This document shows, one piece after another, positions 50,700-58,894 of a stretch of DNA of 64,000 nucleotides. The stretch spans positions 124,001 through 188,000 of the forward strand of contig NZ_BONZ01000006.1 in NCBI RefSeq assembly GCF_016862975.1, written 5' to 3'. This DNA is from Rugosimonospora africana. Lineage in GTDB: Bacteria > Actinomycetota > Actinomycetes > Mycobacteriales > Micromonosporaceae. A model generated the notes under the pieces. It worked only from the letters and a program-made list of their open reading frames with translations. It was not told the origin of the DNA and did not search any database. Numbering within the stretch: the stretch's first letter is position 1; every line of letters starts with the position of its first letter. The position numbers were made by a program, and so were the translations under genes.

Positions 50700-51746
50700 T
50701 CAGGGGATGTCGATCGCCGCGGCCGACACGCCGACGCGCAGTTGCTCATCGTCGCCGACGTTGCGCTTGACGATGGCCAGCGCGATCATCCCCAGCTCGT
50801 GGTGACGCACAGCGGTGCCGACGAACCCCACGTCACGCCCGTCGGCGGTGGACACGGCGGTGCCCGGGGCGGGCAGTTCGTCCGTGCTGACACCGTCCAG
50901 GTGCAGCAGTACCAGCCTGCGGGGCGGTCGGCCCAGGTTGTGCACCCGGGCGATCGTCTCCTGGCCCCGGTAGCAGCCCTTGTCCAGGTGCACCGCGTCG
51001 GCGGTCCAACCCACCTCCGCCGGAATCGTCCGGTGGTCGGTCTCCAGCCTGTACCGGGGCCGGCGGGCGGCCACCCGCAGGGCCTCGAACGCCCAGATCC
51101 CGGCCCACGGCACGGCCAGCTCATCGGCGACGGCGGCCACTCGGGACCGCGGTACCAGCAGGTCATAGCCGTATGCCATCCGGCGCGCCCAGCCGCCACC
51201 GGGCAGTGGAGCGGTCGAATACACCGTGGTCGGACGCGGCGCCACGTCGGCCGAGGCGAACTTCGCCCCAGGTACCGGCGCCACCTTCGGCGGGTCCAGC
51301 TCGATGCCCGGGATCCGCGCCTCGGGGCCGACAAGCGAGAGCAGCGCCCAGTCGGCGGTCACGTCGGCCGGTTCGACCCGCATCAGGAACCGCATCCGGT
51401 TCAGGAAGTCCAGCAGCGCCGGCGCGGTGCCCGGCTCGGTATCCAGCCAGGTCGTGGTGCCGTCGTCGGTCAGTACGGCGTGGTGCTCCACGTGCCCGTG
51501 CGGCGACAGCACCAGCAGCTCGCTGCCCTCACCCGGCCGCAGGTCGGTCAGGTGCTGGGTGGTCAGGCTGTGCAGCCAGCTCAGCCGGTCCTCGCCGGGG
51601 ATCGCGATGATCCCCCGGTGCGACCGGTCGACCAGCCCGGCGGCACCCTCCAGCGTCCGCTGCTCGCGGACCGGGTCGCCGTAGTGCGCCACGGCGCCGG
51701 TGTCCGGCGAGCCCGGCTGTACGGCTTCGATCAGTACCTCAGGCAT
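50700..51746 (-). CDS. ygfZ: YgfZ/GcvT-family folate-binding Fe-S cluster maintenance protein
   Basis: 348 residues with the signature KGCYRGQE in HLDKGCYRGQETIARVHN (about residues 254-261) and GcvT-like blocks LVDRSHRGIIAIPGEDRLSW and WALLSLVGPEA. YgfZ/Mia1-type proteins support assembly or repair of 4Fe-4S enzymes using tetrahydrofolate. ATG at 51746 with GGAGG 5 nt upstream, overlapping the end of the Fur-family gene by 8 nt. Confidence 0.92.
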   Translation of the reverse strand: MPEVLIEAVQPGSPDTGAVAHYGDPVREQRTLEGAAGLVDRSHRGIIAIPGEDRLSWLHSLTTQHLTDLRPGEGSELLVLSPHGHVEHHAVLTDDGTTTWLDTEPGTAPALLDFLNRMRFLMRVEPADVTADWALLSLVGPEARIPGIELDPPKVAPVPGAKFASADVAPRPTTVYSTAPLPGGGWARRMAYGYDLLVPRSRVAAVADELAVPWAGIWAFEALRVAARRPRYRLETDHRTIPAEVGWTADAVHLDKGCYRGQETIARVHNLGRPPRRLVLLHLDGVSTDELPAPGTAVSTADGRDVGFVGTAVRHHELGMIALAIVKRNVGDDEQLRVGVSAAAIDIP

Positions 51747-52164
51747 CCCCGCCTCCACATCCGGCACACAGCCCGAACAGCGCGACATGGCCGATATCGA
51801 TCAGGAAGCCGTGGTCCCGGGTCAGCGTGTCGGCGAGCGGGTTGAGCACTCCAGAGGAAACCTCAAGGATGGCTCCGCAGCGCCGGCAGACCAGGTGAAC
51901 GTGCTGTGCCTCACCCACCGCGTGATAGGTCGGCGCCCCGTGGGAGAGGTGCGCGTGGGTCACCAGACCCAGTTCCTCAAGCAGCTCCAGGGCGCGGTAC
52001 ACAGTGGTGATGTTCACTCCGGCGGCGGTCTCGGCGACCCGTGCGTGCACCTGGTCCGGGGTGGCGTGGCCAAGCGAGTGCACGGCCTCCAGCACAAGCT
52101 GCCGCTGGGCGGTCAGCCTCAGACCCCGGGAGCGCAGTACCTCCGCCAGCGGCGAATTCGACAC
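51739..52164 (-). CDS. nur: Fur-family metalloregulator, closest to nickel regulator Nur
   Basis: 141 residues. wHTH: RLTAQRQLVLEAVHSLGHAT and GVNITTVYRALELLEELGLV. Metal-site residues: THAHLSHGAPTYH and the H-V-H-L cluster, then CRRCG and CAGCG for a structural site. The sequence resembles Streptomyces Nur as I remember it more than Fur or Zur. Nur represses nickel uptake and a superoxide dismutase. GTG at 52164 is leaderless-type (TACTCT 6 nt upstream). The exact metal is an inference. Confidence 0.83.
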   Translation of the reverse strand: MSNSPLAEVLRSRGLRLTAQRQLVLEAVHSLGHATPDQVHARVAETAAGVNITTVYRALELLEELGLVTHAHLSHGAPTYHAVGEAQHVHLVCRRCGAILEVSSGVLNPLADTLTRDHGFLIDIGHVALFGLCAGCGGGDA

Positions 52165-52253
52165 GTTTCGAGAGTACTCGGAGGGGCCGGTTCGACCATG
52201 ACCGGCGGGGCGTCGCGCGCGGGCGGGACCGCCCCTGCGGGTAGGCTCCCGAT
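52165..52253. promoter_or_regulatory. Divergent promoter region nur / pabC
   Basis: An 89-bp gap. Minus-strand TACTCT (52176-52171) and plus-strand TAGGCT (52242-52247) each lie 6 nt from their start codon, so both transcripts look leaderless. No clear TTGCA-type Nur repeat was seen. Confidence 0.55.
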
Positions 52254-53093
52254 GTGTCGCAGCGAGTGGTTGCCGTGCTTGGTCGCGGTGTCGTACCAGC
52301 CCAGACGCCCATCCTCCGCGCCGACGACCTCGGCGTCCTGCGCGGTGACGGGATCTTCGAGACGATGCATGTCCGGGATGGCCGAGCCTGGCTGATAGAA
52401 GATCATCTCGACCGGATGAGCCGCTCAGCGAGCCTGGTCGAGATCACGCTCCCGCCGCGCGAGGCACTCCTCGACCTGGTCGGCCAGGCGCTGGCCGAGT
52501 GGCCGGACGGCGTCGAGGGCGCGCTGCGCCTGGTGTGCACCCGCGGTGGCGAAGACGGCGAGCCGGTCACGGCGTTCGCCACGCTCGCCCCGGTCGGCGC
52601 CCGGCAGATCCAGGGACGCCAGGAGGGCATCGCGATCGCGACCGCCTCGCTGGGCGTCGCCGCGGACGCGCGCCCGGCCGCGCCGTGGCTGCTCGGCGGC
52701 GCGAAGACGCTGTCGTACGCGGTGAACATGGCCACCCAGCGGTGGGCCGGCGGGCAGGGCGTGGACGACGTGCTGTGGGTCTCCAGCGACGGATACGCGC
52801 TGGAGGCGCCGACCTCGACACTGGTCTGGCTGGCCGGCGACACGCTGTGGACGGTGCCGGCCGCCTCGACCGGAATCCTGCCCGGAATCACCGCGCGCTG
52901 CCTGCTGGACCACGCCGGTGACCTGGGTTACGCGGCCGGTGAGCGGATGATCCGCCCGGTCGACCTGACCGAGGTGGACGGCGCGTGGTTCGCCTCCTCG
53001 GTGCGCGGCCTGGCGGAGATTCGCAGCCTCGACGGCAAGCCGCTCAACCGGGCCGGCGACACCGCCCGGATGCTGAGCCTGCTCGGCTTCTGA
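52254..53093 (+). CDS. pabC: Class IV aminotransferase / aminodeoxychorismate lyase
   Basis: 279 residues, PLP fold IV. The Schiff-base lysine is in LGGAKTLSYAVNM (about residue 150), with GDGIFETMHVRDG, SSDGYALEAPTSTLVW and TGILPGITARCLL. Most likely aminodeoxychorismate lyase (4-aminobenzoate for folate), though some relatives are D-amino acid or branched-chain aminotransferases. The neighbouring folate-binding YgfZ supports the first. GTG at 52254, leaderless type (TAGGCT at 52242-52247). Confidence 0.85.
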   Translation: MSQRVVAVLGRGVVPAQTPILRADDLGVLRGDGIFETMHVRDGRAWLIEDHLDRMSRSASLVEITLPPREALLDLVGQALAEWPDGVEGALRLVCTRGGEDGEPVTAFATLAPVGARQIQGRQEGIAIATASLGVAADARPAAPWLLGGAKTLSYAVNMATQRWAGGQGVDDVLWVSSDGYALEAPTSTLVWLAGDTLWTVPAASTGILPGITARCLLDHAGDLGYAAGERMIRPVDLTEVDGAWFASSVRGLAEIRSLDGKPLNRAGDTARMLSLLGF

Positions 53094-53152
53094 CCGGCGG
53101 CGATCCGCCAGTCGCATCCGCCGGCACCCGGCACCCGGCACCCGGCCCGCGT

Positions 53153-53219
53153 GCCAGCGGCGTCAGCCGCCGGTCGCGTTCGCCGGCACCCGGCCCCGGG
53201 CCAGCGGCGTCAGCCGCCG
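53153..53219. repeat. 20-bp direct repeat at the nitrobindin stop codon
   Basis: GCCAGCGGCGTCAGCCGCCG occurs at 53153-53172 and 53200-53219. The second copy contains the stop of the nitrobindin gene. Each copy holds a small GCGGC-GTCA-GCCGC hairpin, so the duplication may serve termination. GGCACCC repeats lie beside it. Confidence 0.8.
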
Positions 53220-53797
53220 ACCCGGAGGAGCCTCGCGGACAGGTGCGCGGACAGCGGCTGTCCCACCGCGGCCATCTCCTGCGCGTAGAGCAGGGCGCCC
53301 TCGACGATGCCGTACAGCCGCTGGCCGGCGGTGACCTCCTTGGCGGAGACCGTACGCACCACCGCGTCGGTGACCAGCTCGACCTTGAGGTGATCCATCC
53401 GGCCGACGTACAACTCCATGATCCCGGTCGGGTTGCTGAGCAGCACCTCGAGCTCGTCGGTCGCCTTGTCGTCCGCCATGACCGGGCGCCACCAGCCGGT
53501 CTCCCGGGCCGCCGGCCGGATCGGCGTGCCGTCGTCCTCGATCAACCAGGAGCGCGACTCGTAGAACAGGAACGGCCGGCCGTCGTGGCTGAACCGGACT
53601 TCCTGGGCGTAGTCGAAGTCCTCGATCGTCGGGTACCCGCCCCGGCCCCGGCCCCGCCAGACGCCGACGAACGGCAGCAGCCCCAGCAGCGCGGGGTGCA
53701 GGTCCGGCCCGGTACGCAGGTCGTGAGTCTCCTCGTACGGATACTCCGGAACCGGCGGGGCGTTCAACCACGGCGGCGGTGTCAGGCTGTCAGTCAC
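53210..53797 (-). CDS. Nitrobindin / FABP-like heme-binding beta-barrel protein
   Basis: 195 residues. The family motif GxWxGxG reads GVWRGRGRGG after LLPFVGVW; barrel strands FDYAQEVRFSHDGRPFLFYE and ARETGWWRPV follow. Matches Rv0813c-type nitrobindins, which bind ferric heme and react with nitric oxide or peroxynitrite. GTG at 53797 with GAGAGGA upstream. It overlaps the stop of a 34-codon membrane-protein gene (GTGA). Confidence 0.9.
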   Translation of the reverse strand: MTDSLTPPPWLNAPPVPEYPYEETHDLRTGPDLHPALLGLLPFVGVWRGRGRGGYPTIEDFDYAQEVRFSHDGRPFLFYESRSWLIEDDGTPIRPAARETGWWRPVMADDKATDELEVLLSNPTGIMELYVGRMDHLKVELVTDAVVRTVSAKEVTAGQRLYGIVEGALLYAQEMAAVGQPLSAHLSARLLRVGG

Positions 53798-53898
53798 CAG
53801 CGTCCTCTCGATACCCGTACGGCAAGATAGACCAGCCCGCCCGCCAGCACGCCGAAGCCGGCGACCAGCAGGCTGACAAAACCGATCTCGGTAACCAC
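53794..53898 (-). CDS. 34-residue single-pass membrane protein coupled to nitrobindin
   Basis: Start MVTEIGFVSLLVAGFGVLAG, then GLVYLAVRVSRGRW: one clean transmembrane helix with a basic tail. Its TGA overlaps the nitrobindin GTG in a GTGA quartet. TAGGAT lies 8 nt before the GTG start. The hydrophobic pattern, coupling and promoter argue that it is real; function unknown. Confidence 0.65.
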   Translation of the reverse strand: MVTEIGFVSLLVAGFGVLAGGLVYLAVRVSRGRW

Positions 53899-53923
53899 GG
53901 CATCCGATCCTATGCTGGTCGGC
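53899..53923. promoter_or_regulatory. 25-bp divergent promoter with touching -10 hexamers
   Basis: Plus-strand TATGCT (53911-53916) is 7 nt before the ATG at 53924; minus-strand TAGGAT (53912-53907) is 8 nt before the GTG at 53898. The hexamers share the central TA step, as in the 28783-28800 promoter. Confidence 0.6.
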
Positions 53924-54286
53924 ATGGTCCGTTCTCTGGTCATCAAGGTGACTGCCGGCAGCGATGCCCCGGAACGCTGCTCACAGGCGTTCACCGTGGC
54001 CGCGACGGCGCTGGCCGCCGGTGTCGACGTGTCGCTCTGGCTGACCGGCGAGTCGGCCTGGTTCGCGGTGCCCGGCCGGGCCGCCGAGTTCGAGCTGCCG
54101 CACGCCGCGCCGCTGCCCGATCTGCTGGACGCTGTGCTGGTCGGCGGCCGCGTGACGCTCTGCACCCAGTGCGCGGCCCGGCGCTCGATCGGCCCGGAGG
54201 ACGTGATCCCACAGGTCCGGATCGCCGGAGCGGCGGTCTTCGTCGAGGAGATCACCGCCGAGGGCGCCCAGGCGCTCGTCTACTAG
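53924..54286 (+). CDS. DsrE/DsrF-like family protein
   Basis: 120 residues, start MVRSLVIKVTAGSDAPERCS, with AATALAAGVDVSLWLTGES and VTLCTQCAARRSIGPEDV. The Cys pair CTQC suggests sulfur or thiol handling as in DsrE folds. ATG at 53924 is leaderless-type; an ATG at 53912 lies inside the -10 and is less likely. The partner pathway is unknown. Confidence 0.83.
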   Translation: MVRSLVIKVTAGSDAPERCSQAFTVAATALAAGVDVSLWLTGESAWFAVPGRAAEFELPHAAPLPDLLDAVLVGGRVTLCTQCAARRSIGPEDVIPQVRIAGAAVFVEEITAEGAQALVY

Positions 54287-54322
54287 GCCGTTTCTCGAGG
54301 TGCTCGGTCGAGCGGCGCCGGG

Positions 54323-55174
54323 TCAGGACGCGCAGCCACCGGTGGTGAGCGTCACGGTGAGCTGGTCGCCGTCGGTACGGACCAGCAGGCCGGGGTCCTC
54401 CGCGTAGACGTCGTCGCGCTCGACCACGGGCGGCTGTGGCGGTACGGGCAGGGCGTCGAGGGCCTGCCGCGGTACCCCGACCGCCTCCACGGTGCGTACC
54501 CCGCAGGGCAGCCGGTGGGTGGACCAGTGCGGGGAGGCGACGCCGAGCGCGTCGAGAACGCGCTGTACGGCGGCCCGGTCGGCGGCGGCCGGTACCCCGG
54601 TCGGGTCGGGTGCCGGCAGGTCGCCCCGCGGTCGGCAGCCGGTACCGGCGGTGACCTGCACCAGCCCGGTACGGTCGACCGAGCCGTTGATCTGGACGTA
54701 GTCCCCGGCATCGGCGCTCATCCGCTGCGCCGTCAGGCCGCCGGATTTCGGATGTACGGCACTCGGCCGGTACGAGTGGGGCAACCCGGCCACGATCCGG
54801 TCCAGCAGGCCGGACTCGGTACCCGGCCTGGTGGCCAGGAAGACCACCCGGTCATAGCGCACCCCGGGGCGTACCGGCGTGATCGCGCAGGTGGTCACCT
54901 CGTCGTACCCGGTGATCGCCGGCACCACCCCGGTGCCGGCCGCGTTGATCACCTGGCCGAGAGCCCGGTCCACGGTCGGCTCAGCCCCGGCGGCGGTGGT
55001 CTGTTCCCGGACGGTCGGCCGGCCAGCCAGCGCGTACCAGACGCCGCCCGCCAGCAGTACCAGCGCCCAGGCGCAGCACACCGCGACCAGCACCCGGCGC
55101 CGGCGCGGGTCGGCGGGCGGGGTCGGCCGGGGCGGCTCGTACGGCACGTACCTCGGCGGGTTGTCCACTGTCAC
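54323..55174 (-). CDS. Single-pass membrane protein with secreted domain, unknown function
   Basis: 283 residues: Pro-rich cytoplasmic start (VDNPPRYVPYEPPRPTPPAD), one membrane segment (VLVAVCCAWALVLLAGGVWY), then about 230 external residues with four cysteines (TTCAIT, GTGCRPRG, LPCGVRT, TGGCAS) that could form two disulfides. I recognise no family. GTG at 55174; the frame continues upstream but only as Arg/Ser/Pro shadow. Confidence 0.75.
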   Translation of the reverse strand: MTVDNPPRYVPYEPPRPTPPADPRRRRVLVAVCCAWALVLLAGGVWYALAGRPTVREQTTAAGAEPTVDRALGQVINAAGTGVVPAITGYDEVTTCAITPVRPGVRYDRVVFLATRPGTESGLLDRIVAGLPHSYRPSAVHPKSGGLTAQRMSADAGDYVQINGSVDRTGLVQVTAGTGCRPRGDLPAPDPTGVPAAADRAAVQRVLDALGVASPHWSTHRLPCGVRTVEAVGVPRQALDALPVPPQPPVVERDDVYAEDPGLLVRTDGDQLTVTLTTGGCAS

Positions 55175-55262
55175 GCGACCATCGTCCTCTCCACGCACAA
55201 AGGTGCCGGCGGCACGTCGTGCGCGCCACCGGCACCTCGTGATGAGGTCGCTTCCTGGACGG

Positions 55263-55577
55263 TCAGGCGGCCACCGACAGGGCCACCTCGGTGATGCCCC
55301 GGCCGGCGTCGACCGTGGCGTCGCCGTTGCCCGCGCGGGACAGCGCCCGCAGCGTCCAGCTGCCCGGAGCGGCGAAGAACCGGAACTGCCCTGCGGCCGA
55401 GGTGACCACCTCGGCGGTGAACTCGCCGGACGCGTCGAGCAGCCGCACGTAGGCACCGGACACCGGCTGGTCACCGGCCCGGACCACGCCGCTGATCACG
55501 GTCTCCTTCTCCACGTTGACGCTCGCCGGGAGCGGCGCGGACTGCTCCGGCGCGCCGCAGCCTGAGATATCAGTCAT
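55263..55577 (-). CDS. sseC: SseC-type DUF1416 protein
   Basis: 104 residues with the block VISGVVRAGDQPVSGAYVRL (a transthyretin-like/CNA-B fold) and FRFFAAPGSWTLRAL. DUF1416 proteins regularly follow a thiosulfate sulfurtransferase in actinobacteria (sseC beside cysA). ATG at 55577 with GGGGTGA upstream, only 5 nt after the sulfurtransferase stop. Role in sulfur metabolism is inferred from context. Confidence 0.88.
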   Translation of the reverse strand: MTDISGCGAPEQSAPLPASVNVEKETVISGVVRAGDQPVSGAYVRLLDASGEFTAEVVTSAAGQFRFFAAPGSWTLRALSRAGNGDATVDAGRGITEVALSVAA

Positions 55578-55582
55578 GATCT

Positions 55583-56431
55583 TCACCCCTGCCCCGGCTC
55601 GTCGCCGAGCGCGACCGGCACGCCCACCAGCGAGCCGTACTCGGTCCACGAACCGTCGTAGTTCTTGACATTGCTGTGACCGAGGAGCTCGCGCAGCACG
55701 AACCAGGTGTGCGAGGAGCGCTCACCGATCCGGCAGTAGGCGATCGTGTCCTTGCTGTCGTCCAGCCCGGCGGCGCCGTAGATCTCGCGCAGCTCGTCGT
55801 CGGACTTGAAGGTGCCGTCTTCGTTGGCGGCCTTGCTCCACGGCACGTTGATCGCGGTCGGCACGTGCCCGGCCCGCTGCGCCTGCTCCTGCGGCAGGTG
55901 GGCGGGGGCGAGCAGCCGGCCGGCGAACTCGTCGGGCGAGCGGACGTCGACCAGGTTCTGCGCGCCGATGGCGGCGACCACGTCGTCGCGGAAGGCCCGC
56001 AGCGACAGATCCTGCTCCTGCGCGGTGTAGTTGGTCGCAGGGCGGGACGCGGGCTCCTTGGTCAGGGTCCGGTTGTCCAGCTCCCACTTCTTGCGGCCGC
56101 CGTCCAGCAGCCGGACGTCGCCGTGCCCGTAGAGCTTGAAGTACCAGTAGGCGTAGGCGGCGAACCAGTTGTTGTTGCCGCCGTACAGGACGACGATGTC
56201 GTCGTTGCCGATGCCGCGCGAGGACAGCAGGGTCTGGAACTGCTCACGGTTGACGAAGTCCCGCCGGACCGGGTCCTGCAGGTCCAGGCGCCAGTCGAGC
56301 TTGACGGCGCCCGGGATGTGACCGGTGTCGTAGGCGCTGGTGTCCTCGTCGACCTCGACGAAGACGACGCCCGCGGCGCCCAGGTTCTTCTCGGCCCAAT
56401 CGGCGGAGACGAGTACGGAGTCGCGACTCAT
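55583..56431 (-). CDS. sseA: Thiosulfate sulfurtransferase (two-domain rhodanese)
   Basis: 282 residues, two rhodanese domains. The second has the active-site cysteine in IAYCRIGERSSHTWF (CRIGERS loop); the first is inactive, as usual (blocks HIPGAVKLDWRLDL, VVLYGGNNNWFAAYAYW). It moves sulfane sulfur from thiosulfate to a thiol acceptor. ATG at 56431 with AGAGG 6 nt upstream. A 39-codon Cys-containing leader ORF lies 119 nt upstream. The mycobacterial counterparts are called cysA2/cysA3. Confidence 0.93.
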   Translation of the reverse strand: MSRDSVLVSADWAEKNLGAAGVVFVEVDEDTSAYDTGHIPGAVKLDWRLDLQDPVRRDFVNREQFQTLLSSRGIGNDDIVVLYGGNNNWFAAYAYWYFKLYGHGDVRLLDGGRKKWELDNRTLTKEPASRPATNYTAQEQDLSLRAFRDDVVAAIGAQNLVDVRSPDEFAGRLLAPAHLPQEQAQRAGHVPTAINVPWSKAANEDGTFKSDDELREIYGAAGLDDSKDTIAYCRIGERSSHTWFVLRELLGHSNVKNYDGSWTEYGSLVGVPVALGDEPGQG

Positions 56432-56550
56432 GGTTACCTCTCGAGATGGTGACGGGGCCGCGATCATGCGCGCCGCGACCCATGGGCGATCGATGGGTAC
56501 GTCGGACGGCGCCGCTGCCGGCTAAGAGGCTGGAAAGAACGGCCGCCGTA

Positions 56551-56670
56551 TCAGACCTGGCGACACAGGCATGCTGCGACCAGGCCGAAGTCGATCGGCC
56601 GGCGCTTGGTGAGCATCAGGTCACGGTCGCTGCACGCCAGAGACGGCGAGGCGGGGACCACTGGGCTCAT
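56551..56670 (-). CDS. Leader peptide of the sulfurtransferase operon
   Basis: 39 codons, start MSPVVPASPSLACSDRDL, then MLTKRRPIDFGLV and the end AACLCRQV. Actinobacterial leader peptides of the type annotated upstream of sulfur genes have the same RRxxDxGxV...C pattern. Closely spaced Cys codons near the end fit ribosome-based attenuation by cysteine supply. TAAGCT (56684-56679) is 8 nt before the ATG at 56670; a shorter start at 56616 has no initiation signal. Confidence 0.7.
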   Translation of the reverse strand: MSPVVPASPSLACSDRDLMLTKRRPIDFGLVAACLCRQV

Positions 56671-56678
56671 GGTTCGGG

Positions 56679-56707
56679 AGCTTATCATCGCGACAACCGG
56701 CCGAACA
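56679..56707 (-). promoter_or_regulatory. Promoter of the sulfur leader / sseA-sseC operon
   Basis: TGTTCG (56707-56702), 17-nt spacer, TAAGCT (56684-56679) on the minus strand; the -10 is close enough to the leader ATG for a leaderless mRNA. Confidence 0.5.
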
Positions 56708-56735
56708 GGGCGCCTAACCTTGCGACAAGGCTCAC

Positions 56736-57503
56736 TCACGCTCCGGCGCCGCCCAGCGGGACATTTGTCGCCGTCGCTGTGATGGTGACGCCCTCCGGCT
56801 TCGCCTGAACGCTCTTGATCTTCAGGTGGTACGGCAGCGGCGGGATCTTCACGGTGAACGACAGCTGCTCCTTGAGCGAGCCGAGCACCGCCTGGAGCAC
56901 CGACGGGATGCCGCCGCCCTGGACATTCACCTGGGTGATGTTCACGTGCGCCGCGTCGCCGTCGACGGCGATGGTGCCGGTGGCGACCACGGTCGTCGAC
57001 AGGCTCAGCACCTTAACCGGCGCGGTGATCTGCACCTGGCCGTCGGGCAGCGCGGCGACCGTCGCGCCGGTGCTGTTGAACTGCGACAGGTCGATCAGCT
57101 TGTTGACCGAGTCCCAGCCGAGCCGGCCGGTGCCGGTGACGTTGTCCGCGGTGACCTGGCCGTTTCCCTTGATGAGGGCGCTGGCGCTGGCGTTGACGCC
57201 GGTGGCCACCACGGTGAGGTCGTCGAGCGTGACGCCCTGGTCGGTCGGCTTCGTCACATCGATCGTGATCTTGTCGTACCGGCCGCGGGCCACCTGGGTC
57301 AGGAACGGAAAGCCGCCGATCTTGACCTTCGGATCCTCCGGCGAGCTGATGTTCTGGTCGGCCATCTGCTGCTTGGCCTGGCTGGCGACGGTGCGCTCAG
57401 CGGCGTAGACAGCCACCCGGTCGGCGATGGCGAACAGCCCGACCAAGGCGATCACCAGGATCACCAGGACGAGCAGACCTTTGCGTCCACGACCGGCCGC
57501 CAT
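56736..57503 (-). CDS. DUF2993 (LmeA-like) membrane-anchored lipid-binding protein
   Basis: 255 residues: N-terminal membrane segment (GLLVLVILVIALVGLFAIAD), then an external beta-rich DUF2993 domain (KVKIGGFPFLTQVARGRYD, VTLDDLTVVATGV, ITAPVKVLSLSTTVVATGTI). Relatives such as LmeA bind phospholipids and affect cell-envelope glycolipids. ATG at 57503 with GAGGAG upstream. Confidence 0.87.
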   Translation of the reverse strand: MAAGRGRKGLLVLVILVIALVGLFAIADRVAVYAAERTVASQAKQQMADQNISSPEDPKVKIGGFPFLTQVARGRYDKITIDVTKPTDQGVTLDDLTVVATGVNASASALIKGNGQVTADNVTGTGRLGWDSVNKLIDLSQFNSTGATVAALPDGQVQITAPVKVLSLSTTVVATGTIAVDGDAAHVNITQVNVQGGGIPSVLQAVLGSLKEQLSFTVKIPPLPYHLKIKSVQAKPEGVTITATATNVPLGGAGA

Positions 57504-57532
57504 GTGAGTGCTCCTCGCTGCGTTGCGACGCG

Positions 57533-58894
57533 TCAGTTCAGGTTGGTCACCAGTACCATGACGCTCAGCACGTACGCGACCGGGGATGCCAGCGCGAAGC
57601 CGCCGAGCGGGCCTTGCAGGTGCCGTGCGATCCACAGCGCCGGCTGCCCACCGTCCAGCTCCCTACTCACCTCCGCATATGAGACCGCGAGGTCGGCGAG
57701 CACCGCCACCAGGGCGGTGGCGAGCCCGACGATCGCGGCCCGCGGCGGGTGCAGCCCGCTCAGCACTGATCCCATGATGCTCGCCGCGACGGTTCCGGCC
57801 ATCGCGCCCAGGACCACTCCGATCGAGCCGCGCGGCACCTGGGGGCTGGTGCGTGGCGACGGCAGCACGGTGTCGGTCAGCCTGGCGACCACCAGTGCGA
57901 CTCCGGCGGCAACCAGACAGGCGACGATCGCAGGGGTACCCGGCGCGTGCCGGCTCAAAACAATCAACATCGCGAAGCAGATCACGCCGATGACGACGAT
58001 CAGCGTGCTGCCCAACGACTCCGTGACGCGCGGCCGGGGGCTGCGGCGCAGCAACTGCCCGCCGACCGCCGCCCCGACCGCGGCGACCATGATCAGGCCG
58101 AGCGGGGCGAGCGAGGCGTGCTGCGGCAGGGAGGCGGCCAGGTCGGAGCCGGCCGCGGCGGCGAGCGCCACGCCGGCGACGATCCGGGGTCCGGCCGGAC
58201 GGATGGTCACCGTCCAGGCCAGGACAAACAGCACCTGTACCGCGAGGACCACAAACGCGTACGAGCCGGGCACCATGTACGCGCCGAGGATCAGCGCGAG
58301 CCCCAGCAGCCCGGAGAACCCGGCCACCGACAGAGAGAGCAGCCGCCTGGCCGGCGCCACGCCCTCGCCACGCTCCTGGAGCCAGCTCGGCAGGTCGGAC
58401 TGCATGCCGCTGGTGAGGCCGGTCTCCTGGCCGGCTTCCGCCCGCCGCCGGTGCGGCCTGCGCAACCGGCGACCGCCGCCCTCGCCCGCCCCGTCGCGCG
58501 GCGGCTGCCCGCCCGGACCCCCCGGTGCCCCGATCGCGACCCTGGTCGGGTCGTCCCGATGCTGCTCGCCCCAGGGGGCGTCGCCCGCGCCCTGGTCTGC
58601 CTGCCACGGCTGTGTCATGCCCTGCTCCACCCGGCCCCGTTGATCTCCGCGTCCCCGCTCCGCCCGGGCACGATCCGCACGGCCACCCCGCTGCTGCTCC
58701 TCGGGCGGACCGGACGGGTAGTCGATCCCACCATCCCGCGCCGCACTCCAGCCGAACGGATCGGAGTCGTCGATGCGGCGCTCGGGCGAGTCCGCACGCG
58801 GGGAGCGGCGCGCGTCCGCACGCTGGCCGCGCCAGTCGTCGCGGCCACCGTCTGCCGCCTCGCGGCCTCCGCCGGGAGGAATTGTCGGGGACAC
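57533..58894 (-). CDS. Multi-pass membrane protein with long disordered N-terminus
   Basis: Up to 453 residues: about 170 hydrophilic Arg/Gly/Asp/Pro-rich residues, then about eight or nine hydrophobic segments (for example VAGFSGLLGLALILGAYMVP, AFVVLAVQVLFVLAWTV, LGLIMVAAVGAAVGGQLL, TLIVVIGVICFAMLIVL). I recognise no function; the position between DUF2993 and glnR matches conserved mycobacterial/Streptomyces neighbourhoods. The GTG at 58894 gives the longest product; an ATG at 58618 has a better ribosome-binding site (GGAG, 6 nt) and would give 361 residues. Confidence 0.75.
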   Translation of the reverse strand: MSPTIPPGGGREAADGGRDDWRGQRADARRSPRADSPERRIDDSDPFGWSAARDGGIDYPSGPPEEQQRGGRADRARAERGRGDQRGRVEQGMTQPWQADQGAGDAPWGEQHRDDPTRVAIGAPGGPGGQPPRDGAGEGGGRRLRRPHRRRAEAGQETGLTSGMQSDLPSWLQERGEGVAPARRLLSLSVAGFSGLLGLALILGAYMVPGSYAFVVLAVQVLFVLAWTVTIRPAGPRIVAGVALAAAAGSDLAASLPQHASLAPLGLIMVAAVGAAVGGQLLRRSPRPRVTESLGSTLIVVIGVICFAMLIVLSRHAPGTPAIVACLVAAGVALVVARLTDTVLPSPRTSPQVPRGSIGVVLGAMAGTVAASIMGSVLSGLHPPRAAIVGLATALVAVLADLAVSYAEVSRELDGGQPALWIARHLQGPLGGFALASPVAYVLSVMVLVTNLN

